From assembly GCA_003640385.1 (NCBI GenBank), contig RCAB01000358.1, positions 1 to 64,000 on the forward strand: 64,000 bases of DNA. The letters are read 5' to 3'. A program made the position numbers and the translations under genes. The first letter of the stretch is position 1; the number at the start of each line of letters is the position of its first letter. Positions 47,546 through 62,019 of this stretch are shown here, piece after piece. The notes beneath the pieces were generated by a model. That model searched no databases. It had not been told where the DNA came from and saw nothing but the letters and a program-made list of their open reading frames with translations. The stretch comes from Setaria digitata (lineage: Eukaryota > Nematoda > Chromadorea > Rhabditida > Setariidae).

Positions 47546-50500
47546 TTAACAGCCACCGCAGGTTTTCAAGCATAAATTTGCTTTTTCCTGACATTCATCG
47601 AAAAAAATCACTAACTTACATGTTATATAGCTTCCTCGATCTTCACAAACTCTTAGCGATTCTTTTGGCGTCTTATTGTTATTGTTATTATTATTATTGT
47701 TGTTATTATTACTGTTATTGTTATTACTATTATTATTATCATTATTGCTATTGTTGTTATGATTATCGTTATTATCCGAGCATAACCCACATGAATATGG
47801 ACAAATGTTTTTGATAGGATGTTGCTGGAAAAGATTGGAACAATCAGTGATTCGTGCCAGGATTGGACATGAATAATCAGTATCACGACAAGTAAGAGCT
47901 AAAAATGATAATAATTAGTTAAAAAGAAAAAAAAATGATATTAATGGAAATAGATGACAGTTATTTGAGAAGTCTCTATTTGTAGAATATGTAATTCCAA
48001 CTAGTCGGAAAAAAAAACAATTAAAATTTAAAAAGAAAATTAAAATTTTAGTAATTTAGGAATGATAATATAATTGAACTTACTTGTACTTCCAAAAGAA
48101 CCCATTGACTTAGTTTTAGTAATACCAGTTATTATCGGTTCAATTTTAGGTTTTGTTGTTGTTGTTGTTGTTGTTGCTTCTGTTGTTGTTGTTGTTATTA
48201 TTGGTTTTATGCTTAATTGATCATAGCATCTACCGCACGATTTTCGACATAAATCATTGGCAATTTTCTCGTTGCTCTCACAGTAATCGAAAATAGTTAA
48301 TGACAAAATGACACAACGCCAACTTTTATCAATGCAGTCATCATTGGGCTGAAAATAGATGCAGTGATAAGGAAAAAAAAATTGATAAGAAAATGATTGC
48401 TGAATGAAACAGTGGGATGAATGGAACTGCGAAAAGTACAAGAAAAAGCCAACTATAAATGATATAAAATTAAATAATATCTGTTTGTTTTGTAGATTTT
48501 TCTTAACATATTGTTGTTTACTTATCAAAAAACAAAAACGTAAAAAAAAAACTTTTCATTTTTTTTCAACTAAGATACAACTGAAATTTTTGTAAATAAT
48601 TTCCCAAAAATTTTTGTGGAGCTTGAAATTTGAATGAAAATAAAAAGAAAAAGAAATGAGTAAATTCTTTGAAAAGAAAAGGGAATGAAATACTTTTATT
48701 TTATTGTTCTTTGGATAATCGAAGGAATGGTTAACCATTAAATGAGATAATTTGAAAAGACAATATTACAAACAATTATGACAAATACACTAAAAATAAA
48801 AATAAACGAAACGAAAAACAAAAGACATCAGTAACAACAATAGTAAACAAACAACAAAACTCATAAACAAATAACACGAAACATTAAACATATTAAAGAC
48901 AATAAACAAAAACAAAAAAAAAATTGCACCTGTTTTTAGTGATACACATAAGCTACGAATTAAACGAACCATATTTTAAAATAATTATTTATGCTTTTTG
49001 TACTGGAGTTTATTTAAACATACATATCCTTTTTATTTGTTTATTAATATCATTACACTGCTTTTAACTTAGATATACACTAAATTTAACGCCTAATTTT
49101 AATCCATTTTTTATTAATTAAATTGGAATTGTCTAGCAAATTATTATGATATTCAATAAATTTCTGCCATCTAAGCTTAAATGGTGTTTTTCGGAAAAAT
49201 CTAACTTTGATTGGAAGCATTGGTTTCCCAATTTCACCATTATCTTCAATCGAATTTTCATCAATCATTTTATGATTTGATTTTTGTGGACAAGAATATA
49301 ATTTATTAATCTTTCGTATATCAATTTCCGATAATGATTCACGTTGTCCCATTCTGCCGGCACCAGACTGAAATGGAAAGAAAAAAAAAAAAAACAAAAA
49401 CAAAAATAATTTTTACGAAATCATTTATTAAAATAAATGCTAAAAATTATTTCGTAATAATCAACAAAATAATCGGCAATATTTTTGTTTTTATTATTAT
49501 TGATTATTATCATTTATTATTACTATTATTATTATTATTATTATTATTGTTATTATTATTATTATTGTTATTGTTGTTAATCATTATTATCATTATAATA
49601 ATCATTGTTATACTTATCAGTATGAAATAGTTCAAAATTTATCATGACTCTATGATCGAATAAATTATTACACTATCTGATGTGTTTCTAGGTGCGTATA
49701 ATGGGAAAATAAAGAAATCTAAAAGATATAAATTTCTAATTTAAAAAAAGTGTTATTTTTGGATTAAATTTTTAAATTTAAAAAAAAAAAAAAAAACAAA
49801 GGAAAGAATTCAAACTTTAAGAGCAATAATTGTTCGTCGTCCATTACCACTAAATGCATATGGGCCATAATGCATAATTGATGAATAATCATAAGGCTCA
49901 TTAAGCGGATCAAGATTCCATAAGCTATGCTTATCAAATTGATCTTCTGCACCACGGATCACATTTTCCCACATTATTTCAATATAATTATCACGATCAG
50001 GTCTAAAAATTGTCACTTTTCTGTTTTTAACTTATATTTTAATTTAATTTAAAATCATTTCTTTACTCGAATATTCAATTTTTTTTAACTCGACAAAAAT
50101 TGATGATTCACTTTTACAATGATAATGTTGATAAATTTTTTTCTTCTTTCATTTCTTACTATTTTTTTCGTTTTTCTTTTTTATGTGTCAGAAAAAAAAA
50201 AAAAAGAAAAAATAAATAAATATTTTCTTGAGATATTGAAATGATAAAATCAATTATCAGTTATCAAAAATGTATCAATCATTGTTTATATTGCAGTTCA
50301 AAAAATTCTTCTCTTCCTCAGTCAACGATATGTGTACTATTGTCGTTTCTAATCATTTAAAGAAAAATAAAATTTTTTAAATTTCTTATCATCTATTATC
50401 ATATGTAGTAAAAAATTAATCAAACATTTAACTCATAATTCATAAATTATATCTTAAATTTTAACAACAGAATTTTTATCACAATTCAAAAATTGATTAA

Positions 50501-52857
50501 TTTGCAGAGATGAAAAAAGTAATAAAAATTATTTCCTTTCCTCTTTCTTTTTTTCTTTTTAGAATGAAAAAAAAAAAAATAAAAACAGATAAATGTAAAA
50601 TAATTATAATAAAAATTTGCAAAAAAAAAAAAAAGAATTAAAACAAAAAGAAATAGAAAAAATAAAAATCAATTTGTTTACTTTTTAAAATTAAAACGTA
50701 AAAATTGAAATTTTTTAAACCTGGATTGTTCATGAAAGAATCCAACAGCATGCATTAATTCATGAATTATTGTACCAGATTGAATACAATCAGCTTCTAA
50801 TGAAATTGGTTGTCGCCCACCGGCACGTCCAACTAATGAATAGCAACCATCATGTGGTAAAATATAGAGATAATCATGATGATAATCATGATTACGTGGT
50901 ACAAAACGTATGCAACTTATATCGTGAAATTTTTGCATTGCTTTAGCAATTACTGATCTTGAATAAGGGCCATAACGTGAACTGATAGCATATGGTATTT
51001 GAGCTTTTGGCCAACGTCTAAATATTGAAAAATGAAATAACGTGCAGCAAAATAACTATATATTTGATCAATTAATTAATTTCTTCATAAAACAATAACA
51101 TTAATTAACTATTTACGATCAGTTCATAAAATTTTTGCATTGCTTTAGCAATTACTGATCTTGAATAAGGGCCATGACGTGAACTGGTAGCATATGGTAT
51201 TTGAACTTTTAGCCAACAATGTCTAAATATTAAAATGCAATAATAAATAGTAAATTAATTGTATAAAATGAATCAATTAGTCTTTTTTTTTTATGAAAAA
51301 TATGATGACTAGTTAAATATTTTTGATGGATTAATTAATTTTCCTTTTTTTTTTTTTTGTTTCGCTATTTTATTAATAAATTTAAAATTATATTTTGACA
51401 TCTTTTTATGTTTGTTTTTTATTTCTTTTTTTTTGTAATTATTGCTTAATTTAATTAAGTGCATTTCTTGATTTCAATGTTGTTTTAAATTTATTTGAAG
51501 AAGTAAAATTATTTCGAATTCAGAACACGAACTAATATTGGAACTATTTTAACGTCTGTTCATAATTTTTTTATAATTCAATTTGACATTTTTCTTTTCT
51601 ACACTTTTCCTTCCCTTTTCTTCGTTTTTTTCCCAGTTATTATCTAATTTAATAATTTTTAATCATNTAAAATTATTTCGAATTCAGAACAAGAACTAAT
51701 ATTGGAACTATTTTAACGTCTGTTCATAATTTTTTTATAATTCAATNAAGTAAAATTATTTCGAATTCAGAACACGAACTAATATTGGAACTATTTTAAC
51801 GTCTGTTCATAATTTTTTTATAATTCAATTTGACATTTTTCTTTTCTACACTTTTCCTTCCCTTTTCTTCGTTTTTTTCCCAGTTATTATCTAATTTAAT
51901 AATTTTTAATCATAATTGATTAATTGTAATTCGTGATATGGAATTTTAAAATTTTAATACAATATCCATTTTTTTCTTCTCCTTTTTATTTTTATTTTTA
52001 TGATTATTGCCTAGTTTAATCAATTATAATTCCTAATTGGACTGTTGTTTTAAATTTTGCCAAAAAATGAATTGATTTCAAATTTAAAGTACGAAAAAAA
52101 TTCTTACCTATAAAATTCTCTTACAACACTTCGTTCTAAGCGATTATTTGGATAATCGATCAGTCCTCTAAAATTTGGTAAAATAATATCGCCTTCGGTC
52201 ATATTACCCATCGTTGGATCAGATTTTATTTCAATACCTAAAAGGGTAAGGTTGAATTCCTTTTCGGGTACTTTCGCAAAATCTTCTTCTGTTAATGTCG
52301 TTTCTTCCTCAATGCTGTTTTCATTGATGATCTAAAATAATTGAAATTTTGATAATCAATAATTTGATGCTTTAAAAATTTGTAATTATTGGTACTAAAA
52401 AAAAAAGAAAAAAAAAACAGTAAGAAAAGGACAAGTTATCAATTTCATTCCATCTTAAACTGCAAAACTTTAAGAAATACGATTAATTTCTTGAATTTCT
52501 TTGTTATTTTTATATTATTGTCATTAATTATTAGTTTCATTGTTTATCTGAATTCGAAAATGAATTGAAAAAAAAATAATGAACAAAGAAAAAGGAAATG
52601 AAATGAATTCACAAATAATTATTTTTTGTAGACTTCGCTGAAGTGCAAATTTGAAAATATGATGTTAAATGGAAAAATTTTGTCAATGACTGAAAAGTTT
52701 TTGAAACTTTTTCTCTTTTTTCTTTTTAAATTTTTGCAAAAAGAAAAAAAAAAGAAATGAAATATCTTACATCTTCCAGACTTAGATTCATTGCTAAATC
52801 AGGCAGTAAGAAAATGAAGAGAAGTGAGAAAAAGCATCCAAATCGTAATGATATCAT
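47546..52857 (-). CDS. Secreted astacin zinc metalloprotease with three ShKT domains (nematode NAS family)
   Basis: Seven exons (minus): 52857-52771, 52331-52108, 51017-50721, 50002-49816, 49367-49206, 48348-48084, 47898-47546; 524 residues, phases consistent. Order: signal peptide (about 1-23), prodomain, and catalytic domain from about residue 105. The zinc motif HELMHAVGFFHE is at 189-200 and the Met-turn SIMHY at 244-248. The catalytic domain ends in SEIDIRKINKLYSC. Then come three six-cysteine ShKT modules (about 323-361, 410-448 and 490-524), the last ending TCGGC at the stop. A Thr-rich linker and an Asn-rich linker separate them. ShKT domains usually mediate protein binding. C. elegans NAS enzymes of this layout act outside the cell, for example in digestion or cuticle processing; the exact orthologue was not determined. 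Confidence 0.9.
47661..47776. repeat. Coding trinucleotide repeat (Asn linker)
   Basis: Imperfect ATT/GTT repeats on the plus strand are AAT/AAC/AGT/GAT codons on the minus strand and encode a linker of about 35 Asn-dominated residues between ShKT domains 2 and 3. Reading frame is kept throughout. Length variation here would change only the linker. Confidence 0.85.
49490..49622. repeat. (ATT)n microsatellite in astacin intron 4
   Basis: Mostly perfect ATT with interspersed GTT over about 130 bp, intronic to the astacin gene. An apparent poly-Leu/Ile ORF on the plus strand is a by-product. Confidence 0.85.
51121..51230 (-). pseudogene. Decayed duplicate of the 5' part of astacin exon 3
   Basis: Minus-strand sequence repeats the beginning of the exon at 51017 (acceptor TTTAG, then the IPYA..SSR and GPYSRSVIAKAMQKF region) with about 10% substitutions. 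An insertion near its start (ACATTGTTGG for ACGTTGG) shifts the frame. It sits upstream of the functional exon and has no donor. It is a non-functional tandem exon copy; splicing to it would break the protein. Confidence 0.85.
51500..51913. other. Triplicated N-joined segment in astacin intron 2
   Basis: A segment starting TAAAATTATTTCGAATTC occurs three times (from about 51503, 51668 and 51750) around the Ns at 51667 and 51747, almost identical. It looks like two successive uncollapsed contig overlaps. It is intronic. Confidence 0.88.
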
Positions 52858-52869
52858 TGTGAGGAAGTA

Positions 52870-52872
52870 CTG
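52870..52872 (-). promoter_or_regulatory. Probable trans-splice acceptor of the astacin gene
   Basis: On the minus strand TTGAAATTTCAG is followed by a 12-nt leader and the ATG of the signal peptide. This supports the start choice. Confidence 0.6.
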
Positions 52873-55800
52873 AAATTTCAATTTATAAATACTTATAACA
52901 AGCAGTAATTTATTACTAATTAATGTCTGCGTTAAATTATTGGTGTTTTTCTAGTAGGTAAAATGATTTTTTCATTAAAAATAAATTAAAAAAAAAAAAT
53001 ACTTCGATATGACTACATGACAAACATATGCGATGCTAATTTTGTTTTTCTTTTTTTTTCTTTTTTTTTTTTTTTTTTTTTAAGGCAATTAAAAAATTAA
53101 AGACAAAAATATTGAAAATTCAAATGAAAATGCATCAGATGGAGTAGATTTGTATGCTAGTTTGCTAGTTCTGCTAATACATTAGAATTAATTTCTTGAA
53201 CACAATAATTAAATCTTCAATTGATTGTAATTAAAATAATTAATGCAAATTTAATGGATTTTTTCAATTAATTTATTTACGCCAAATAATTTTGCTCAAA
53301 ATTTTAAAACAGTTCCCGAATCATGAAATAATTTTAGTATCACAAAGAATAACTTGTTGAAAAAATAAATAAAACACACTTTCTGGTATTAAATTTATTT
53401 GAGCAGTCATTTACAAAAATTTTATCATGAATTTCATTTAATTAGCCCCTTAAGTTTCAACTTCTGATTTTTGTTATGAATTTTCCTAAAATTTAATAAT
53501 TTTAGTAAATTTGATAGATTACAAAAGTTGCCAAGAAAAAAAAAAAATGAGTGGATAAACAAACATTTGTAATATAATTTCTGCAATAGGAAGAGCTACT
53601 GAAAAAGGAATTTTTAAAATAACTAAAAACACTTCTATGTTGTAAGTTTAACACCTGCTGGAAGAATAACAAAAATTATTAACAATATTTACCAACAGCT
53701 TCCAAACATAAAATAAAATAGACTTACAAAGTTGAAATATGAAAAAAAAAAAAAAATTGAAATAAAAATCAAGAAAAAAAAAAAGAACAAGAGAGACATT
53801 TTTGAAATGAGGAAATGCAAAGTTAATGCAATCCAATCCATTGGGAAAGTTTATTTTTTTTTTTTGAATTTTTAAATTGTCAAAATTTTTGTTCAGTTTT
53901 ACTTTTTATTTTTGCCTCTGTTTAAATATATTGTAATATCTTACTTCCTCCATAAATAATATTAAATTCGTTTTATTTATATACTTTTTTTTTTCTAAAT
54001 AAGTTGGATTACTATTTTTATTGTTAAATAATAATAGCAAAAATGTGCACTTTTAATACTTTCTTTTTGATTCATTCAAAATTGCATAAATTATAAAGCT
54101 AAAACTTTCAAACTCCAATCTTTACCATGTACATGTAACAATTCTGTTATTTAAAAAAAAAAAAGAAAGAAAGAGAAAGTATAAATAATAAATAAATTTT
54201 AAAAAATGGCCTTAAAAAAGAAGTTAGCTTTTAGTGCAACCGTAAAACTTTTAAGTCAAAAATTCAAAAGAAAAAAGAAAAAAATGAAGAGGAATTTTAA
54301 TGAATAGGATTAAGTAAAATTATAGAAACTTTAAATTGCAAGAAATTTAGCAATAACAAATTTCGGATGAACTTTCTTTTGGGTAAAAATAAAAATTTTT
54401 GCATTTATTTATTATTATTACTTTTCTTTTTTTATATGCCCTAATTTTTGCAATTTTATTTTATTTTATTTAATTTCAATTTTAATTTTATTTTAATCTA
54501 AAAAAAATTAGTGAATCATATACAATGCATGAAATTTTTCTCGTAAATTACTGATCTCTTTGTAATCAATCATTATTGAATTGCTACCGATAGATGTATA
54601 AAAGATCACGAAAATTTTGCTAATTTTATATTTAAAATAATTAATTAGCTTTTGTTCTGCTGTTTGCCTAGATAATTGTAATGACAGAAGACAAAAGTGA
54701 TAATAATCAAGTCTATTTGATGGTGATGATGATGGTGATAACGGAAGCATATAGTAAGTAGTAATGATAATAGTGCTATGATAATGACTACCATAATGAT
54801 CAAGATGAAAATGAACAAAGTATTCAGTGATTGGCTTTTCTTAAAAAGTGGTTAATAGTTAATCGGTAGGACTTGATTATTTTAATAATTATTTGTATTA
54901 AATAAGAATTTAAAATTCCAAAATATTATAAAATGTAGAAATAAGGAGAGATGAATTGGATAAAGCGGAAAAAGTCGAATGTTTTGATGAAATTTGAAAT
55001 GAATAATGAACAGTTCTTCTGTTTAAAATTTTCGAAGCTTTATTAAACTTCATTAATTGTTCATTACTTACAATCATTCATGTCAGTGAATGCATTGAAA
55101 GAGAAATTTTTCCACATTAGTCAATTCTTTAAAAGAAAAAGCAAGAAAAAAAAGAAGAAATGAATCTTAAAGAAGTAGAAATAAAGTGTGAAACTTCTTT
55201 TCAAATCATTCATCATTTAAAATAGATTGTTTTTTTTTTTCTTTTTCTGTTAATATTTGGAAGAAGTATGAAATGAAAAACTAAAAAATTGAAATAACCA
55301 ACATGGATTACTTATGTTTATTAAAATATTCTTAATTCTAAAATTAACACTTCTTCTTCATTGCTTGAAAAGAACTGTTTTAATCCTTTGTTAAATAAAA
55401 ACTTTTTTTTTTTTGGCTTACAATTCGAAACATATATTTAAAATGGATGTAAAATGACAAAGAATTTTGTGCAATTAATGCTAATTTACAGTGACAAATA
55501 CATTTATTTATCATTATTAATCAAAAATCTCAACCATAAATATTCTCTTATGAACTGATTAAATGATTACCAGTTAAATTCGAGTAATTTATTCATGTCG
55601 AAATAATTAATATTAAAATGTATTTGTTGTATTATATCGAAATGCAAGAATGCTTCACTTCAAATTTGCACAATTATCAAAAGTAAATACATATTTCAGA
55701 TCTGAAAATTCCATTTAAAACTATTACAAAACATTATGCATTTCTTTTTTAAATTTTTGAAATCATACAAAATTAAATTAAATATAGAAATTGAATGAAT

Positions 55801-58800
55801 ATTAATGAGAAGAGTCAGCCACCTGCTTAACTAAATTAATCACATCTGGTAAAATTGTAAAATCTATAAAAATTATTAGTAGTTGAAGCATTTTATAAAA
55901 CAACCATTAAATTAGAGATTTTCTCATTTTTGAAATTTATTTGAAAAAAGAAAAAAAAAAAAAAAAAGACGAAACGGATAAATGTACAAGTGAAGTCACG
56001 ATGAGAAAATAAATAAAAGTAGTAAAAGCTAGAAAGGGAAAAAGGAAGTAGAAAAAAAAAAGTAAGAAGAAGAAAAGAACCGAAGCAAGCAAGCAGGAAG
56101 GAAGTTTATAAAATCTGTTTGGTAAATGTATTTTAGGAGAACAGTAGTCGAGACTTTTATAATCTGTTAAATAAAATATCACTTTTTATTTTCTAATACA
56201 AAACTGGTTAGATGTTGATGTTGTGGTATGATATTTATTATGCTATATGTTGGATTATTATTTCCTGTTAACAAAAGAAAAAATTTATAAATTATTTAAA
56301 AAAAAAAAAAAGAAAAGAACAAAAGGAGTTATTTAATTAAAAAAAAAAAAAGGAAAAAAGGGAAAATGAAATTTTTGAAATGAACAAAAAAAAAAAACAA
56401 AAATTTCTTTATCTTCCTCTAAAAATATGATATTGGAAAGTAATATGAAATAATGTATTTAAAGAAAAAAAAAAGGAAAAAGAAATCAAATCATTTTGTT
56501 TTGAAAAAGAAAAAAAAAAAAAAAGCAAACAGAAAATGAAATGTTTGAAATTAGTAAAACAAAAGGTTTTTTTTTTTTATTTCTTACATTGACAATTCAA
56601 ATATCCGAAAAGAGTTATTTGAAATAGCAGTAATATTGGAAATTTTATTGCTTTAAAAATAATCCTTCTTGATAAACAAGATAAGTTATTTCGTTCATTT
56701 CTGATAATTATATATTATTAATAATTATTTTTAAAAATAACAATAACAAACATTCATTCATTTTTTTCTTTTTTTGTTTTATTTTACGAATTTCATTTCA
56801 AACAAGCATTGCTTTTTATCCATCACATAGTTCTTTTCACATCTTATCATCTCCTCCTCAACTGATAAACGATATCATTTATAGAAAGCATAACTGAAAT
56901 GCAAATATTGATATGTGATAAGAATCGTAATGTTGCTAAAAGCTTTCATTTCGCAGAATACTTTTCCACGGAAACTAAAATGAACAAAATATCGGAAAAA
57001 TGATTAAAACCAGCGTTTCACAGTGTTCGAGTTTGTCTCCATTTTGAAAAAAAAAAAAAGAAAAAATACTATTCAATCACATCCATTATGCTCTCTTTTC
57101 CTGATTCACTGCTATCCGACCACCTAAATCCATTTCAGTTTTTCCTAACGATTTATTGTCGGTGAAGAAATTCATCGATAGTATGCTACGTTTACTGTAT
57201 TACCGGAAGCTAAGTCATTTTTGCAAAAGCTTTCTATCTTGCAATCGCAGAAGCAATCAACCATTGCAATAATGACTGTGAGAGTAAAACTAGCTTAGTA
57301 ATTAGTAAAATTAATTAAGTGGAAAAAATAAACTGTATATTAGGAATAACACAAAAAAATAACAAGAGCAACAGTATATTAATAATAGTATTAAATAATA
57401 TTTATTATAATAATTATTTTAGTAGCTAATAGAACATATAATTAACAATATTTGCTATAGGAGCATATAATAATAAGAAAGAAAGCATAACAATAACGAT
57501 AATAATAATTGTAATAACAGCAATGATTAATAATAGTAAATGATAATAAATAATAATAACTAACAATAAATAGTAATAAATAATGATAAGTAACAAATAA
57601 TAATAACAATAATAATAAATAGTAATAGTAATTAACGATTGATAATAATATTGATTATAACAGTAAATTAGTAATTATATCAAATCTAATAATACTAATA
57701 ATTAACACAGGTATAAAATATATGAAATGCTGTAGCACTAATTGTTATAGTTATGAAATATATCGAATATTTTTATTACTTATAAAATCATTGGCATTGA
57801 CAGCGATTTGGCATTGATTTGGTTGCTGTTTTATTTGTATGAATTCGCAGCTTATCGCATGAATCATTATTATAATCATTTTTCAATAATTATAGTGGGC
57901 ACTTTTTTTTTTTTTGATCTGTCACTTGTTGGTGGACGAGAATGGCTCTTGATTATCCTAAACTAGTAGCAATTAGGGGCTGAATAATTTAAAATACTAC
58001 ATCATTTGTCTTCTTTTTACAATTTTTCGTTCATTTCCTTTCTATTCAGTTGCTTCATTCTTCATTGATTTAACTGATTTTTATAATTTACCTAATTTTT
58101 TTTTTCCCCGCTAATTACTACTGGGAATAGGTGGAATGCAATTTATTCACTGAAAAACTTTCACATTTCCAGTGTTAATTTCAGTGCTTGCAGAGGGAAT
58201 GAGATGATATGATATTTTGAGCAAAGAGAAAAAAAATCTTTTATTTTGGAATTATGAAATTTAATTTATTCATGATCCTGAAGTTATCAGGTATCGTTGT
58301 TAGTTGTGATATTATCGTAGAAATTTTTTTTGCCAAAATTTTTAGTAATCAAATTGAATGAATAATCAATTAAAAAGCCTGAAAAAGCTGCACTTAAAAT
58401 CCCAACATATTTGTAATTTACTAGTTTATCATATCAGTTAGTGAATTATCATTGTAAATTTATTAGCCAGTAAAATTAGCTCTAATGCTTTCGTATTTGC
58501 TATGGTTTGACGAGTTAGTGATTCAAAAGCTATTTGAATTTTAATTTAAAAAATTTATTTCATTTCAAAATCTCATAAATTTTACCCTGAATTATTAGAG
58601 GAAAAAAAGAGTTTTTTTTTTTTTGTTTCGAATAGTAAATTAAAAGATGCAGTTAGAGAAAGAAGTAATTTCTCGTTCGAACTTCTAATAAAACAGTTGA
58701 GTCTATCTATCAGTATGCAAACAACGAATAAACTGATGAAAACTCGAAAAATTTGATTAATAAAAGGGATTGAAAGAGAAGAAAGAAATCCTTTTTTTCT

Positions 58801-59816
58801 TTTTTCCTCCCTAAAATATCAGTCTCAAGAGGAAGGAACGAACTTATTTGAATTGGAATAAATGAATAGAAAATAAAAAGTCTGCTATTTATATTCAAAT
58901 TAATCATCAAATATAAATAAATATATATGGGTGGAAAGAATAAAATAAAAAAATTCCCTTATCTATTAACTTCAATCTCTTTTTTTTTTTCAATGAGAAA
59001 AAAATAAATGCTTGTTGAAATTTCGTAAAAATTCAAAAAAAAAAAAAAAAATTAAAGAAAATTGAAATGATCATGGAAAGATAATGACGATGATAATGAT
59101 GATCAAATCGACTCGTGATAGTAAATGAATGAATTGAAATGAGATGACTCATTCACATCACCGTACAATCACTTTTTTTTTGTTTTGCAACTTATTGGTG
59201 AAACTTTTTTCCATTACAACTTATCAATGAACTTTTCACTTCCTTATCATATCAATCTTTAAATTTGCTTGTTTTTTTTTTTTTTTTTTTTTTTTTTCTT
59301 CTTTCACTATCACACAGGTTTCGTTTATACCGCCACATCCAGTTCACTTCTTTTTCACCTATTCCTTTCCATATTTATTTGTTTATTTTTACTTTTTAAC
59401 TTCATTTATTGATTTTTTGTTTTTGGAATTATCAAGTATTTTTTTGTGGAAAAAAAAAGATCTTTTTTTTTTATCACTACATACTATTAAAGCATCGATT
59501 CAAAATTTATTTTATGAATTTGAAAAAAAAAATGCAAAAAAAAGCATTGAAAGTTTGAAATTGTTAGCAATTAGTCATTGCTTAATCATATATTTATCAT
59601 AACAAATGCCGATACAGTACTTTTATTATCACAGTTTAAAAGTAACTTTTGATGAATAATTCGAAACATGCATTATATTTGAAAAAAAAAACACATACTA
59701 TTAGATTGATAGTGATAAATAACAATAACAATAATAATGATAATAATTTAAAACATTGTTTCAAAAAATTTCAAACGAAGAAAAAACTCGCCAAATTGAA
59801 TTAATCATCATGAGTA

Positions 59817-59851
<35 letters not shown>
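59817..59851. repeat. (GA)n dinucleotide repeat
   Basis: About 16 GA units with one GGGA interruption, intergenic. No function visible. Confidence 0.9.
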
Positions 59852-61099
59852 AAATGCTGTTACTGGATTGATTATTTGGAGTGATAATTTGGTTAAAGTT
59901 GTTTCATTCGCCTTTTGGTAGGAATGAACAGAGATAAGAGCAAAATAGACCAGAATAGCATTTCAGGTTAAATATATAGAATAAATATTCCACTAATTGG
60001 GATCCCTGTTTTTTTTCTTATCACAGTCAATGATAATCATCCTTTTGATATACTTTGCAACAGATCTAACATCTTAAAGCTAAGAAGCTATATGGTCAAA
60101 TATTATTCCCTTTTTGGTACTGATTTCTTTCATTCATGCAAAACTATAATTTCGATGTTTGATTTTGGTAACGGAATAATAAGTATTATAAATTAAACCG
60201 AACAATTCATCATTACTACCTATCATACACCATCCTGGGCATTAATAATCATGGTACCATAGAACATTAAACTATAACGATTATTAATTTCGATACCATC
60301 TCATGAACAGTAACGAACCAGAATGTGCACCAGTTTATCAGTACAGAACAAAAACTATGATAAAAATAAAACAATTCCATTCATTTTTAAAATTTTAATT
60401 TCCGGAAGAGGAAGTAAGATTTTTCAGCTTTTTCTATGACCGATCCTCATATCTGAGAAAACTATACAAAGTGAGTTTATATATATAAACTTATATATAT
60501 ATATATAAAGGAACAAAAAGTAAAATAAGAAATATAAAAAAAAGGTACAATGCAACAAAATGAGGTAACATTTGTATTTTTAGGTAAACTTGATGTTTAC
60601 TTATTATTTTGTTTACACGGGGAAACTTTGAATTAAATCTGAAAAATCGACTAAATAAACGATTGAAATGAAAAGTTGTAGGATTTTGATCGCTGAACAA
60701 TAATTGTATCGTTATGCTTTTTCTGATAAATAATGATGGTTGATACATTTCTGCGATATGCATAACTTGTTATGTCATATAAAACTAATTGCTAACCGAC
60801 CAATATAATGAAGCGACCAGTTTATTCGCCATTCTAAATAATATAAAGAAGAAAAAAAAAATAGAAAACAATTATTTTTATTAGTGTTTTTCATTAAAAA
60901 AGAATGAAAGAAAGAAAAGGAAATAATACGATAGTGATAATAATGATAATAATAATGAATATGCAACAGTGACAATAATGATTAAAAATAATGCGCTAGT
61001 GATAACAACGATTAAAAAATAATGTGATAGTGATAAAAACAATTAAAGGATAATGAACAGAAAAATGAAAGTAAGTAAAAAAACATATATAACAAGACT

Positions 61100-61290
61100 A
61101 CTACTATTATCAACATGATGTCGGTGATAAAAGATATCAAAGCCATGCTAAAAATAATGATAATGAAGAGAAAATACAACATAGTAAAAAATACATGACA
61201 ATACTATTACCATTATCAATATAATATCAGTGATAGAAGATATCAAAGCCATGCTAAAAATAATGATAATAAAGAAAAAAAAATGCAACA
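61100..61290. repeat. Tandem duplication, unit about 106 bp
   Basis: GATATCAAAGCCATGCTAAA occurs at about 61133 and again at about 61239, with similar flanks on both sides. Two diverged copies, intergenic, no coding content. Confidence 0.75.
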
Positions 61291-62019
61291 AAATAATTTA
61301 TGCAAAATAGCAATTGATACCTGGAACCATATACATGAAAATAATACCAAATAAGAAGTGAAAAGATGGAAAATGATATATGAAAATGCATTAATGTTTT
61401 AATGGAAGAATCATTTAATGACACTCAATGGCCATGAACTAACTTTTGACACTTTTTAACAAAAAATAATAATATAATATTTTCATTCGGTTTTATAATT
61501 GAAGATGACAAAATGAAAAACAATGGTGATGAATTACTTGAAATGATTATATTTACTTTACTAAAAGATTACATTATTGTTAATTTAGGTTGTGATTATT
61601 ACTCCTGTTACTATTCTTACTGTTATGTTATTGATATATATTGTACACGTTATCACTATTATTAATTATTATAAATTATTAATATTGTTAACTGTTGCCA
61701 TTACCATTAATTATTGCTATTATCAATTCCTATCATTATTAGCTATTATTATTTATTACTTTCATCATGCTTGTTATTTCTACAATAAAAGTTGAAAATC
61801 ATTAATAAATGAAAAATATTCTGTATTTGCTCCAATATATGCTCGCAAATTTGGGTAGGAATTAATTATAAGTGCTGTTTTTTTTTTTTTTCTTATGAGT
61901 GAAATTTGCATATTTCACGATAATAATATAATGTGATACATTTTTTAATCATTCGATAAAACAAGTTGGTAGTTGTGAAAATTATTCCATTTTTCTTTTT
62001 TTTTTTTTTTTTTATTGCT

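Larger units (their letters stand above)
52873..62019. other. Gene-poor 9-kb region
   Basis: No supported gene. Contents include poly-T/A runs, one of about 25 T near 53058-53082 and one of about 28 T near 59270-59297. There is also a long imperfect AAT/ATA/AAC-rich stretch at 57360-57720, a (GA)n run, a (TA)n run at about 60478-60507 and a short tandem duplication near 61.1 kb. Open frames here are low-complexity and lack splice context. The right part may include the promoter of the ORF at 62020. Confidence 0.5.

Noticed and set aside
49334..49630. Poly-Leu/Ile ORF
   Set aside because: It arises from the (ATT)n microsatellite in an astacin intron.
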